This document shows, in pieces, positions 15,600 through 23,730 of a stretch of DNA of 64,000 bases (its first letter is position 1; each line of letters opens with the position of its first letter). The stretch comes from JABSSA01 sp039984715 (GTDB lineage: Bacteria > Pseudomonadota > Alphaproteobacteria > Rhodobacterales > Rhodobacteraceae), in assembly GCA_039984715.1 (NCBI GenBank), contig JBDWUA010000008.1:62001-126000 (forward strand), written 5' to 3'. A program made the translations under genes and the position numbers. The notes under the pieces were generated by a model. It made no database searches and had not been told where the DNA came from. It saw only the letters and a list, made by a program, of their open reading frames with translations.

Positions 15600-18293
15600 A
15601 TGCCAGTCGTCGTTGTAGAATCCCCAGCTAAAGCTAAGACAATAAACAAATATCTAGGTAGTGATTACACCGTTTTAGCCAGTTATGGGCACGTGCGTGA
15701 CCTGCCCCCAAAGGACGGTTCGGTAGATCCTGAACAAGAGTTTGAAATGCTCTGGGAGATATCAAGCGATTCGAAAAAGCACGTCAAAGCGATTGCTGAC
15801 GCGTTAAAAGACGACAACGCATTGATCCTCGCAACTGACCCGGATCGCGAAGGCGAAGCCATCAGCTGGCATCTTCAAGAAGCGTTGACCAAGCGAAAAT
15901 CGATCAAGAAAGATACAGACGTTAAGCGTGTGACCTTCAACGCAATTACCAAGGCCGCCGTTGACGAAGCCATGAAGAATCCACGCCAAGTGGATATGCC
16001 GCTTGTAGAAGCCTATTTGGCCCGTCGCGCGCTTGATTATCTTGTTGGGTTTAATCTGTCCCCTGTGTTGTGGCGTAAATTGCCCGGCGCAAAATCCGCA
16101 GGGCGCGTGCAATCCGTCTGTTTGCGATTGATCGTTGAACGCGAAATGGAGATCGAAGCCTTTCGCCCACGCGAATTTTGGCAAGTCAAAGCTTTGTTCG
16201 ACACGCCACGCGGTCAAACCTTCGAAGCGCGTCTAACGGTTCTGGCTGGCAAAAAGCTTGAACGTTATGATCTCGAAAACGAAACACAGGCCGAAATAGC
16301 CGTACAGGCGGTTTCCAGCCGCGACCTCAGTGTTCTTTCCGTTGAGGCAAAGCCCGGCTCGCGCAATCCTTCGCCCCCCTTTATGACGTCGACATTGCAG
16401 CAAGAGGCCAGCCGGAAATTCGGAATGGGTGCGCGCCAAACAATGAGCTGTGCGCAGCGTCTATATGAAGCGGGCCACATTACATACATGCGAACCGACG
16501 GGATCGACATGGCGCCGGAGGCCGTTGAAAACGCGCGTGCTGCAATCAAAGATCGCTATGGCGCGGAATACGTTCCCGAAAAGCCGCGTGTTTACAAAAA
16601 CAAAGCCAAGAACGCGCAAGAGGCGCACGAATGTATCCGCCCGACTGAAATGTCGCGCGATGCAACGGCCGCGAAGATTATCGATGACGATCAACGCAAG
16701 CTTTATGATCTGATCTGGAAACGGACATTGGCATGTCAAATGGCTGGTGCGCGCCTTGAACGCACAACAGTTGATATTGGCAGCACTGACGAACAGGTCG
16801 TTTTGCGCGCCACAGGACAGGTCGTTCTGTTTGACGGGTTCATGAAGGTCTATGAAGAAGGCCGCGATGATGTCGATGACGAGGACGCCAAGCGGCTTCC
16901 TCAGATCATGCAGGGCGAACCAGCCGCCTTTGGGCGCGATTCATTGCGGGCGGATTTTGCCAAAGCAGGTGAAAAATCGGATGACGTCATCGATGCAGGC
17001 GATACAGGCCAAATGACAAAGAACGGCGCGGCTGTATTGTCTGCCAATGAGTCCGTTCTTGGAACTCAAAGCTTCACACAGCCCCCTCCTCGCTATACCG
17101 AGGCCACTTTGGTCAAGCGCATGGAAGAATTAGGGATCGGTCGACCGTCCACATATGCGTCAGTTGTGACAACTATTCAGGACCGTGGATACGTTGTCAA
17201 AGAACGGGGCCGTTTGCGTCCAGAAGACAAAGGTCGTCTGGTCATTGTGTTTTTGGAAAACTACTTCCGACAATATGTGGGTTACAACTTTACGGCTCAG
17301 TTAGAAGAAGAACTGGACGATGTCAGCGCTGGCACGCGTGATTACAAAGATGTGTTGGGACGATTCTGGCGCGATTTCTCTGCTGCATTGGGCGAGACAT
17401 CCGAACTTCGGATCACAGACGTTCTGGAAAAGATCAATGAGGTGCTGGAACCTCATTTGTTCCCAGCAAATGAAGAAGGCACCGATCCAAGGCTTTGCCC
17501 CAATTGCAGTATCGGCCGCCTGAGCATGCGCACCGCGCGATCGGGTGGTGCATTCATCGGGTGCTCCAACTATCCCGAATGTCGCTTTACGCGGGCGTTC
17601 GGCCCGCCATCCGCAGACGGTGCAGACACCGCAATTCCACCTGATGGAAAGCTGTTGGGCGAAGACAGCGGCGAAGAAATTCGCGTGTTCAAAGGTCGAT
17701 TTGGACCCTATGTCCAACGTGGCCCCGTGACCGAAGAACAACCCAAACCACCTCGCCAATCCATTCCAAAGGCATGGGTGCCCGAAGACATCACCTTGGA
17801 ACAAGGCTTGCTTCTTTTGAGCTTGCCGCGTGAGATTGGCGCCCATCCCGAAGATGGCGTGATGATCTGGTCCAATATTGGGCGGTATGGTCCATACTTG
17901 AAACACGCGGACAGCATTTCAAACCGCGGCGGTACTAACGCCAACCTTGAATCCATCGAAGACGTTTTCGAAATTGGAATGAACCGTGCGGTCGAAGTTC
18001 TGGCCTCAAAACCAAAACGCGGCAAAGCGGCGCCTGCCACACCTTTGAAAGAACTTGGCGAACACCCCGATGGTGGGCCAGTTAATGTCATGAAGGGTCG
18101 ATATGGGCCTTACGTGAAATGGGAAAAGGTCAACGCGACGCTGCCTGAAACGGTTGACCCGGAAAACGTCACTTTGGAATACGCGCTCGAACTGGTTGCT
18201 GAAAAGGCCGGGAAGAAGGGCGGTCGCAAAAAAGCGCCTGCCAAAAAGAGCACGGCCAAAAAGAAGAAGACAGCGGCCAAGAAAAAAGAATAG
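15600..18293 (+). CDS. topA: DNA topoisomerase I
   Basis: Protein of 897 residues, full length for alphaproteobacterial TopA. The TOPRIM domain has VVESPAKAKTI and the metal triad ATDPDREGEA. The active-site tyrosine is in ITYMRTDG. A four-cysteine zinc ribbon follows (CPNCSIGRL to CSNYPEC), then repeated C-terminal TopA motifs (GRFGPYVQRG, GRYGPYLKHA, GRYGPYVKWE) and a Lys/Ala-rich tail. It relaxes negative supercoils by single-strand cleavage. It starts at ATG 15600; a TTGACA at 15519-15524 may be part of its promoter, but no convincing -10 element is seen. Confidence 0.97.
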   Translation: MPVVVVESPAKAKTINKYLGSDYTVLASYGHVRDLPPKDGSVDPEQEFEMLWEISSDSKKHVKAIADALKDDNALILATDPDREGEAISWHLQEALTKRKSIKKDTDVKRVTFNAITKAAVDEAMKNPRQVDMPLVEAYLARRALDYLVGFNLSPVLWRKLPGAKSAGRVQSVCLRLIVEREMEIEAFRPREFWQVKALFDTPRGQTFEARLTVLAGKKLERYDLENETQAEIAVQAVSSRDLSVLSVEAKPGSRNPSPPFMTSTLQQEASRKFGMGARQTMSCAQRLYEAGHITYMRTDGIDMAPEAVENARAAIKDRYGAEYVPEKPRVYKNKAKNAQEAHECIRPTEMSRDATAAKIIDDDQRKLYDLIWKRTLACQMAGARLERTTVDIGSTDEQVVLRATGQVVLFDGFMKVYEEGRDDVDDEDAKRLPQIMQGEPAAFGRDSLRADFAKAGEKSDDVIDAGDTGQMTKNGAAVLSANESVLGTQSFTQPPPRYTEATLVKRMEELGIGRPSTYASVVTTIQDRGYVVKERGRLRPEDKGRLVIVFLENYFRQYVGYNFTAQLEEELDDVSAGTRDYKDVLGRFWRDFSAALGETSELRITDVLEKINEVLEPHLFPANEEGTDPRLCPNCSIGRLSMRTARSGGAFIGCSNYPECRFTRAFGPPSADGADTAIPPDGKLLGEDSGEEIRVFKGRFGPYVQRGPVTEEQPKPPRQSIPKAWVPEDITLEQGLLLLSLPREIGAHPEDGVMIWSNIGRYGPYLKHADSISNRGGTNANLESIEDVFEIGMNRAVEVLASKPKRGKAAPATPLKELGEHPDGGPVNVMKGRYGPYVKWEKVNATLPETVDPENVTLEYALELVAEKAGKKGGRKKAPAKKSTAKKKKTAAKKKE

Positions 18294-18368
18294 CGCCAGT
18301 ATTCCATACGGACGTTTGAATCGCGCGCGCTTAATCTGTTTGATTGATGGGTCATCATCGACCTGTCG

Positions 18369-18397
18369 TTGACACTTGGAAAGCGCCAAGGCACTAA
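18369..18397 (+). promoter_or_regulatory. Possible promoter of scoA with internal palindrome
   Basis: A perfect -35 hexamer TTGACA (18369-18374) is followed after 17 bases by CACTAA, a poor -10. The spacer holds the inverted repeat CTTGG-N6-CCAAG (18375-18390), which would be placed to block RNA polymerase if bound by a regulator. The -35 and spacing are suggestive; the -10 is weak. Confidence 0.4.
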
Positions 18398-18428
18398 GAC
18401 TTACACCCTTTGGCAAGAGGCTCAATTT

Positions 18429-19124
18429 ATGAAAAAAGTCTATGAATCGGCAAATGAAGCACTGGATGGTCTGCTGTTTGATGGCATGCTCATCGCAGCG
18501 GGCGGATTTGGTCTTTGTGGCATCCCTGAGGTGCTGTTAAATGCAATTTTGGAAGAAGGTACCAAAGATCTGACTTTTGCATCAAACAATGCCGGAGTAG
18601 ATGATTTTGGGATCGGCATTTTGCTACAGTCTCGACAGGTCAAAAAGATGATCTCGTCATACGTGGGTGAAAACGCTGAATTCATGCGCCAATATCTGTC
18701 AGGTGAGCTTGAACTGGAATTCAACCCTCAAGGCACTTTGGCCGAGCGGATGCGCGCCGGTGGATGTGGAATTCCGGGGTTCTATACCAAAACGGGTGTT
18801 GGCACTGTCATAGCCGAGGGCAAAGAGCACAAAGACTTTAATGGCGAAACCTTCATTCTCGAAGAAGGAATATTCGCGGATCTGGCCATTGTGAAGGCTT
18901 GGAAGGCCGACACCACGGGCAACGCAATTTTCCGCAAAACGGCGCGCAACTTTAATCCGCCCGCCGCTATGTGTGGCAAATACTGCGTCATGGAAGTCGA
19001 AGAAATCGTTGAGCCGGGCACATTGGATCCCGACGCGATCCACTTGCCGGGTATTTACGTGCATCGCCTGATTCAAGGCGAACACGAAAAACGCATCGAA
19101 CAACGCACAACACGCGCAGCGTAA
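18429..19124 (+). CDS. scoA: 3-oxoacid CoA-transferase subunit A
   Basis: Protein of 231 residues. ATG at 18429 is preceded by AAGAGG and gives the typical N-terminus with LIAAGGFGLCGIPE. It also has SNNAGVDDFGIG and GGCGIPGFYTKTGVGT, signatures of the alpha subunit of succinyl-CoA:3-ketoacid CoA-transferase. The enzyme moves CoA from succinyl-CoA to acetoacetate in ketone-body and short-chain acid use. Its partner subunit B lies 2 kb downstream on the same strand at 21161 instead of directly next to it; a hairpin follows the stop codon here. Confidence 0.93.
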   Translation: MKKVYESANEALDGLLFDGMLIAAGGFGLCGIPEVLLNAILEEGTKDLTFASNNAGVDDFGIGILLQSRQVKKMISSYVGENAEFMRQYLSGELELEFNPQGTLAERMRAGGCGIPGFYTKTGVGTVIAEGKEHKDFNGETFILEEGIFADLAIVKAWKADTTGNAIFRKTARNFNPPAAMCGKYCVMEVEEIVEPGTLDPDAIHLPGIYVHRLIQGEHEKRIEQRTTRAA

Positions 19125-19134
19125 AGACACATCT

Positions 19135-19163
19135 AAGAATGCCCAATCAGTTTGGGCATTCTT
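19135..19163 (+). terminator. Hairpin after scoA
   Basis: A perfect 12-bp stem (AAGAATGCCCAA with TTGGGCATTCTT) and a 5-base loop lie ten bases after the scoA stop. There is no T-run, so termination may be partial. It indicates that the scoA transcript ends or is attenuated before the intervening genes. Confidence 0.6.
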
Positions 19164-19451
19164 GGCCAGACGCAGTGTCCAACGCGTATTGATTGGCCTG
19201 CGTCACATTCCTCTCGACAACGACAGCCACGCACGGCGCTTCGTCGGCCGGATAATATCCTCCTCCACGCTTCGCCGGTATGTGGTATGGTGAGGTACGT
19301 TGGCAGTTAAGCCAGTGTTCAAAGACCTCGATTCCAACCAAAATTGAATCGCAGGCAGTCTTTCACAGCCCCTATCCACAGATGCGGCCAAAGCCGACTG
19401 AACTGTTGTGTACACGGTCCACCCGTAAACGCCGAAAGAAAGGAACTCGCA
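19164..19451. other. Intergenic region before the GFA-family gene
   Basis: No gene is supported here. Together with the hairpin just before it, it makes a 327-base gap after scoA. It must hold the promoter of the GFA-family gene; AAGGA at 19439-19443 is that gene's ribosome site. No strong repeat is seen. Confidence 0.5.
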
Positions 19452-19907
19452 ATGACGATACGCCCCCAACCACCCTTTACGGGCGCTTGTCTGTGTGGCT
19501 CAGTACAAGTCACAGTAACAGCAGCGCCTCTTTTGACCTTCGCGTGCCATTGCCGCGACTGTCAGAAATTTAGCGCAAGCGCGTATTCCCTGTCTGTGAT
19601 GTTCCCAAGCGACGGCGTTCATTGCTCTGGCGAGTTGGTCACGGGCGGCCTTGGTTCAAACGGGCGAACACATTACTTTTGCAAGTCCTGCCTGAACTTC
19701 GTCTATTCTCAAATTGACGGAGCAGAGGAACGCATGAACCTGCGCACATCCATGCTGAACGACGCCGCATCGTTCGAGCCCTTCGTTGAGTTGATGACCG
19801 GTAAGAAATTACCGTGGGCCAATGTTCCGGCCACACACAGTTTCCCTCAAGTCCCAACATCCGTTGGTGAATTGCAGGCGCTCATGGATGATTTCGCCAA
19901 ACTCTGA
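19452..19907 (+). CDS. GFA-family (glutathione-dependent formaldehyde-activating fold) zinc protein
   Basis: Protein of 151 residues with the cysteine set of the GFA fold: GACLCGSV near the N-terminus, then CHCRDCQKF, then FCKSCL. These bind one structural and one possible catalytic zinc. The family is named for Gfa, but most members have no proven activity and the reaction is not assigned here. The start at 19452 has AAGGA upstream; an in-frame extension from 19344 is not conserved in type. It lies inside the gap separating scoA and scoB, reads in the same direction as both, and converges with the next gene. Confidence 0.85.
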   Translation: MTIRPQPPFTGACLCGSVQVTVTAAPLLTFACHCRDCQKFSASAYSLSVMFPSDGVHCSGELVTGGLGSNGRTHYFCKSCLNFVYSQIDGAEERMNLRTSMLNDAASFEPFVELMTGKKLPWANVPATHSFPQVPTSVGELQALMDDFAKL

Positions 19908-19970
19908 CGAACATACGTCGCCAAATGGCCTGACAAGACGGTCCCCGCCCCTTCATTCTTCGATTTGCGC

Positions 19971-20846
19971 CTATTGGCTGCCCTTAGGGGGCCAAAGCGT
20001 CAGTTTTGCAAGAATTCCAGCATGATCAGAACCAAACAAAGGGCGCAGTTCCGTTGACCCCCCTTCTGGGGCCAAAACAAAATCAAGCGGTAACGGCAAA
20101 TGTCGAAGGTTCAATGTTGGCCGAACGGGGCCAGCAAGTTGCGTATTCGTGATCGACGCAATTCTACCAACGCGTCCTGACCAAGGCATAATGTTGAAAT
20201 CACCGGCTATGACCACAGGGCCGTCTAATTCCGCGAGCACTCTTTCAACTTCGGTTTCGTTGTTTGAACTGTCATGCGGCCATGGCCAAGGAATATGTGC
20301 TGAAACCAACCAAACCCGTTCATTTTTGACTCGAACGGGGGCGACGGCCACTGCACGCCAATTTGAACAATACGGAGCACTTTCAAAGGGGTGACGCGAT
20401 AACAGGGCGATCCCGCTCCAGTTCGAAAATCTGCAAAATTGTTGATGTGGAAAGCTCTGTTTGAGCAAATCAAGGATGACCCTGTTCTGGTCAGAAACCT
20501 CTTGTAGCATCACGGCGTCGACACGCGAAGCCTCTATGTCTGAGACCAAGGCTGGAATTTCAGAGTTCGCGAACCACAGATTTTTGGAATACACGCGAAG
20601 ATCATTGCCCGGATCTTGTGGCAGGAAAGGGTGCGCCACGGATAGAAGTGATACGACCGCCACTGTCGAAAACACCAGCTTGAACCAGATCGGTTTGGCG
20701 ACAACAATGCCAACGATACATAACAATCCAAAGACGGGCCGCCCCATTGAAACCGTATCAAAGCTTCTGTGCAAATGGCCCAGAAACCCGATGATTGCGA
20801 GAAGCCCGGCGATACATGCCAATCCTAACAATATGCTCCGCATCAA
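19971..20846 (-). CDS. Membrane-anchored endonuclease/exonuclease/phosphatase-family protein
   Basis: Protein of 291 residues. The first 90 residues form two or three membrane helices (IGFLGHLHRS lies between the first two), and the rest is an EEP-fold domain facing the periplasm. The catalytic pattern is visible: MLQEVS (metal-binding Glu), AHIPWPWP, GDFNIMPWS (Asp and Asn), and GSDHAGI (Asp-His pair). This fold cleaves phosphodiester or phosphomonoester bonds in DNA, lipids or other substrates; the substrate here is unknown. It is on the opposite strand to scoA and scoB and interrupts them. Confidence 0.82.
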   Translation of the reverse strand: MMRSILLGLACIAGLLAIIGFLGHLHRSFDTVSMGRPVFGLLCIVGIVVAKPIWFKLVFSTVAVVSLLSVAHPFLPQDPGNDLRVYSKNLWFANSEIPALVSDIEASRVDAVMLQEVSDQNRVILDLLKQSFPHQQFCRFSNWSGIALLSRHPFESAPYCSNWRAVAVAPVRVKNERVWLVSAHIPWPWPHDSSNNETEVERVLAELDGPVVIAGDFNIMPWSGRVGRIASITNTQLAGPVRPTLNLRHLPLPLDFVLAPEGGSTELRPLFGSDHAGILAKLTLWPPKGSQ

Positions 20847-21160
20847 TCCGTTCTAGTCTTTCTATTTGCGATTTTCAGTTATCAACAATTACAATATCGC
20901 CCGTCATTGTTGTTCAAAGATACCAACGATTGGCAGCTAAGTCTTGCATAAGCATCATTGCAAAAAGGACCCGCGCGCTGTTGCGGCGATCTGTAAACGG
21001 AACCCTGTCTGTTACTCTTAAAGTGAGTGGATCATCAAAGTATCGCTTGAAAGCCATTCTTGATGCACTTCGCCTCTCGCACAGCACTGCAAGACGCACT
21101 ATAAGTGCCATAGTGCCAACCGGCGCTTTGGTTTTCGACTAATCACAGGAACACACGCAT
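20847..21160. other. Intergenic region between the EEP-family gene and scoB
   Basis: 314 bases with no supported gene; the reading frames through it are short or antisense to a better gene. It must contain the divergent promoters of scoB and the EEP-family gene. The stretch CACTATAAGTGCCATAGTGCC at about 21097-21117 has repeated AGTGCCATAGTGCC character, but no clear operator symmetry. Confidence 0.4.
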
Positions 21161-21790
21161 ATGCCTTGGGATCGCAACCAGATGGCCGCACGGGCTGGAC
21201 AGGAATTACAGGACGGATGGTACGTAAACCTTGGTATCGGGATACCGACACTGGTTTCGAACTATATACCAGAGGGCGTCGAAGTTACGCTTCAGTCCGA
21301 AAACGGAATGCTTGGTATGGGCCCCTTCCCGATTGAAGGTGAAGAAGATGCAGACCTGATCAACGCGGGTAAGCAGACCATCACCGAACTGCCCCAAACA
21401 GCGTTCTTTGACAGCGCACAAAGCTTTGGCATGATTCGTGGCGGCAAAATCGCGATGGCCATTTTGGGCGCGATGGAAGTTGCAGAAAATGGCGATCTGG
21501 CAAACTGGATGATCCCTGGCAAACTTGTAAAAGGTATGGGCGGTGCGATGGATCTGGTTGCGGGCGTCGGACGCGTTGTTGTCGTGATGGATCACACAAG
21601 CAAGCATGGGGACAGCAAGCTGTTAAAAGAATGTACCCTGCCTTTGACTGGCAAAAGCGTCGTAGATCGCGTCATTACCAACCTTGGGGTTCTGGATATT
21701 GTTGAGGGCGGCCTGAAAATCGTGGAAACCGCTGACGGTGTCACCCAAGACGAATTACGTGCGGCAACAGAAGCGAATATCGTCGCGTAA
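21161..21790 (+). CDS. scoB: 3-oxoacid CoA-transferase subunit B
   Basis: Protein of 209 residues, normal for the beta subunit. It shows NLGIGIPTLVSNYIPEG and the active-site glutamate motif LQSENGMLGMGPFP, where the Glu forms the covalent CoA thioester. It has a good ribosome site (CACAGGA) before ATG 21161. With subunit A at 18429 it makes the complete enzyme; the two are separated by about 2 kb and probably have separate promoters. Confidence 0.94.
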   Translation: MPWDRNQMAARAGQELQDGWYVNLGIGIPTLVSNYIPEGVEVTLQSENGMLGMGPFPIEGEEDADLINAGKQTITELPQTAFFDSAQSFGMIRGGKIAMAILGAMEVAENGDLANWMIPGKLVKGMGGAMDLVAGVGRVVVVMDHTSKHGDSKLLKECTLPLTGKSVVDRVITNLGVLDIVEGGLKIVETADGVTQDELRAATEANIVA

Positions 21791-21806
21791 ACTGTGCCCA
21801 GTTCTT

Positions 21807-21846
21807 GCGAACGCGCACAGCCTAAGCACCGCGCGTTCGCTTTTTT
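21807..21846 (+). terminator. Intrinsic terminator of scoB
   Basis: GCGAACGCGC (21807-21816) pairs perfectly with GCGCGTTCGC (21831-21840) and is followed by six T. It is a classic rho-independent terminator 17 bases after the scoB stop, in the gap to the converging transglycosylase gene. Confidence 0.85.
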
Positions 21847-21867
21847 ATATAGCACATAGATTTGCGG

Positions 21868-22686
21868 CTAATTCATCGCAGCAAACACACATCCATCCGT
21901 GAGCAGCTCGGGCGGTGTCAAACATAGCCCGCGCGCGATGCGAAACGCAGCCAGCACTTTTGGTACATAGTCACGTGTTTCATTGTATGGCGGCACACCT
22001 TGGTGTTTTTTCACGGCCCCTTCACCAGCATTGTAACCAGCAATGACCATCATTGGGTCGCCGTCGAATTCGCGCATGAGCCAATCTAGGTACTTTACCC
22101 CCCCGCGAATGTTCTGGCCCGGTTCAAATGCGTCCTGCACACCAAACCGTTCGGCTGTCGCGGGCATCAGTTGCATTAAACCTTGCGCCCCTGCCCCGCT
22201 GACCACGTCAGGGCGCCCGTTGCTTTCGGCCCACATGACCGCAAGCGCCAATGCTGGCGACACTCTGGTGCCTACAGTTGCCCGTAAAATGTCCACACCA
22301 CGCGCCTTGGCGACTTTTTGCATATCAGCCAGCCTTGGGGCCGGAACCGGCACCTCAGCAACGGCAAGCGCGCGCAAAGCCGGATCAAGGCGTCCCGGTC
22401 CACTGTCAATCATGGCCGGGGAAATCGCCTCCCAGAACCAATCATAGCGCGCACCGGTCGGTGGCTTGGGCTTTGACGCTTCGGGTTCTGTGCGGCTTGT
22501 CCGCTTTAGATCCGGTGCCGGTTCGGGTTTTGGTTCGATTTGAATCGTTATGCGATTTGTCGATCCAGACTTCGGTGGCTTAACGCGCTTTGCTGAAAAG
22601 TCCTTGAACGGTGGAGGATCCTTCGCCTCGACGCCAGCAACACCCAATGCGACACTACAGATTAGCGTTAGTATAATTTTTTTCAT
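21868..22686 (-). CDS. Periplasmic lytic transglycosylase (SLT domain)
   Basis: Protein of 272 residues with a signal peptide (MKKIILTLICSVALGVAGVEA), a Pro/Lys/Arg-rich linker of about 70 residues, and a C-terminal SLT domain. The catalytic glutamate lies in MWAESNGRPDV, followed by GAQGLMQLMPATAERFGV and MVIAGYNAGEGAV. It cleaves peptidoglycan glycan strands to 1,6-anhydro ends. It is divergent from the pilus locus across a 356-bp gap; a role in opening the wall for the pilus is possible but unproven. Confidence 0.9.
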   Translation of the reverse strand: MKKIILTLICSVALGVAGVEAKDPPPFKDFSAKRVKPPKSGSTNRITIQIEPKPEPAPDLKRTSRTEPEASKPKPPTGARYDWFWEAISPAMIDSGPGRLDPALRALAVAEVPVPAPRLADMQKVAKARGVDILRATVGTRVSPALALAVMWAESNGRPDVVSGAGAQGLMQLMPATAERFGVQDAFEPGQNIRGGVKYLDWLMREFDGDPMMVIAGYNAGEGAVKKHQGVPPYNETRDYVPKVLAAFRIARGLCLTPPELLTDGCVFAAMN

Positions 22687-23042
22687 GACCTGCTCTCCGG
22701 CCTTTTGACCGTTATTGCCCTGAAACCTTGCAGATCACTGCAACCAGCGCCAGAAATTTGAGCAAAGAACGTGGCGATTTTGCCATAATTGATGCATCTG
22801 AGCACCGAAAACCGTCATGAAAGTCATAAACTTTTGTTTTTTATCGTTACAAATCAAACTCTTAAAAATTTAATTTGTCGTTCACATTCATTAAAGTGAA
22901 ATACCACATTTGCTGTCAAACTTAGGCCCAAATCCTAAGGCTTATTAGCTGCATACCAAGTCGGACGGGCCATTGAGAGAGCGGCCCACTCACCCCGGCA
23001 AGGTTGTCTGTAACTGTTAAAAATCCTCTGGAGGGACTACAA
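22687..23042. promoter_or_regulatory. AT-rich divergent control region before the pilin genes
   Basis: 356 bases without a gene, noticeably AT-rich from 22820 to 22920. It contains TTCAC-N10-GTGAA (22881-22900), CTTAGG-N7-CCTAAG (22921-22939) and two TTAA sites four bases apart near 22862-22873. Any could bind a regulator of pilus expression. No exact CtrA site (TTAA-N7-TTAA) was found. The pilin ribosome site GGAGGG is at 23027-23034. Confidence 0.45.
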
Positions 23043-23222
23043 ATGAACAAATTCTTGAACAAATTCCGCAAAGACGAAGACGGCGCCGTAACTGTTGACT
23101 GGGTTGTACTTACAGCTGCAGTTGTTGGCCTGGCCGTTGCTGCTTACTCAGCAATCCAAGATGGTGCTGAAACGCTGACTGAAGACACTGAAACTTTCTT
23201 GGGCACACAAAACCCTAACTAA
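23043..23222 (+). CDS. Flp-type pilin, minimal (copy 1)
   Basis: A 59-residue prepilin. A short charged leader (MNKFLNKFRKDEDG) is followed by a hydrophobic helix and a polar tail of about 20 residues. The prepilin peptidase would cut after Gly14, leaving a mature protein that begins AVTVDWVVL. In Flp pilins positions 5-6 after the cut are usually Glu-Tyr; here they are Asp-Trp. It is assembled as the major subunit of a Tad pilus, inferred from its size, strong ribosome site, and a strong terminator right after it. A longer reading from 23004 is rejected because GGAGGG precedes 23043. Confidence 0.85.
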   Translation: MNKFLNKFRKDEDGAVTVDWVVLTAAVVGLAVAAYSAIQDGAETLTEDTETFLGTQNPN

Positions 23223-23256
23223 GTTTTGGTTCTGAGTATTCTCAGACGTCTTAGAA

Positions 23257-23288
23257 GGCCGCGTCCGAATGCGGACGCGGCCTTTTTT
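23257..23288 (+). terminator. Strong intrinsic terminator after pilin copy 1
   Basis: GGCCGCGTCCG (23257-23267) pairs perfectly with CGGACGCGGCC (23272-23282) around a 4-base loop and is followed by six T. It separates the first pilin from the second pilin and the rest of the locus, so the first pilin has its own, probably abundant, transcript. Confidence 0.9.
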
Positions 23289-23325
23289 GTGACCTGTTCT
23301 CATTACCAGTTTGATAGGTAGCGCC

Positions 23326-23505
23326 ATGTTTCAGCGAATAATCACATTCTTCCAAGACGAAGATGGAGCAGTGACCGTAGATTGGGTCGTACTCTGTGCA
23401 GGTCTTGTTGCAATGGCAGCGGCCATCGCTCTTGCAATGGAAGACGGTACTTTAGCTTTGACGACTGACGTCGACACATTCTTTCAAAGCAGAGACCCCA
23501 ACTAA
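23326..23505 (+). CDS. Flp-type pilin, minimal (copy 2)
   Basis: A 59-residue prepilin of the same length and layout as copy 1. The processing site and start of the helix (DEDGAVTVDWVVL) are identical, whereas the leader, the middle of the helix and the tail differ. It has the same Asp-Trp in place of Glu-Tyr. The duplication is old enough for divergence outside the processing site. It could be a minor subunit or an alternative major pilin. The start ATG 23326 gives the matching leader length. Confidence 0.82.
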   Translation: MFQRIITFFQDEDGAVTVDWVVLCAGLVAMAAAIALAMEDGTLALTTDVDTFFQSRDPN

Positions 23506-23730
23506 TATATTCAAATTGCATGTCCCAAGACAATCTTGGGCTATTTAATCTGCGTGTGGCTGGTCCATGCGTTTTCATTGTTAATGAAACTTTTATTTAA
23601 ATGGACCGGAGCAACACCCGCTGTCGCAACCATTCCAATCTTCCACCTACAATTCGCCACATTTGCCTGTCACTGAGCGGGTATGGGCCTGATTTTTCGG
23701 GGCAAAAAATAACAAATTGAGGTTTTCGTC

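Noticed and set aside
22862..22894. CtrA site in front of the pilin genes
   Set aside because: Several TTAA elements exist, but none has the required 7-base spacing (they are 4 or 17 apart), so I do not call a site.
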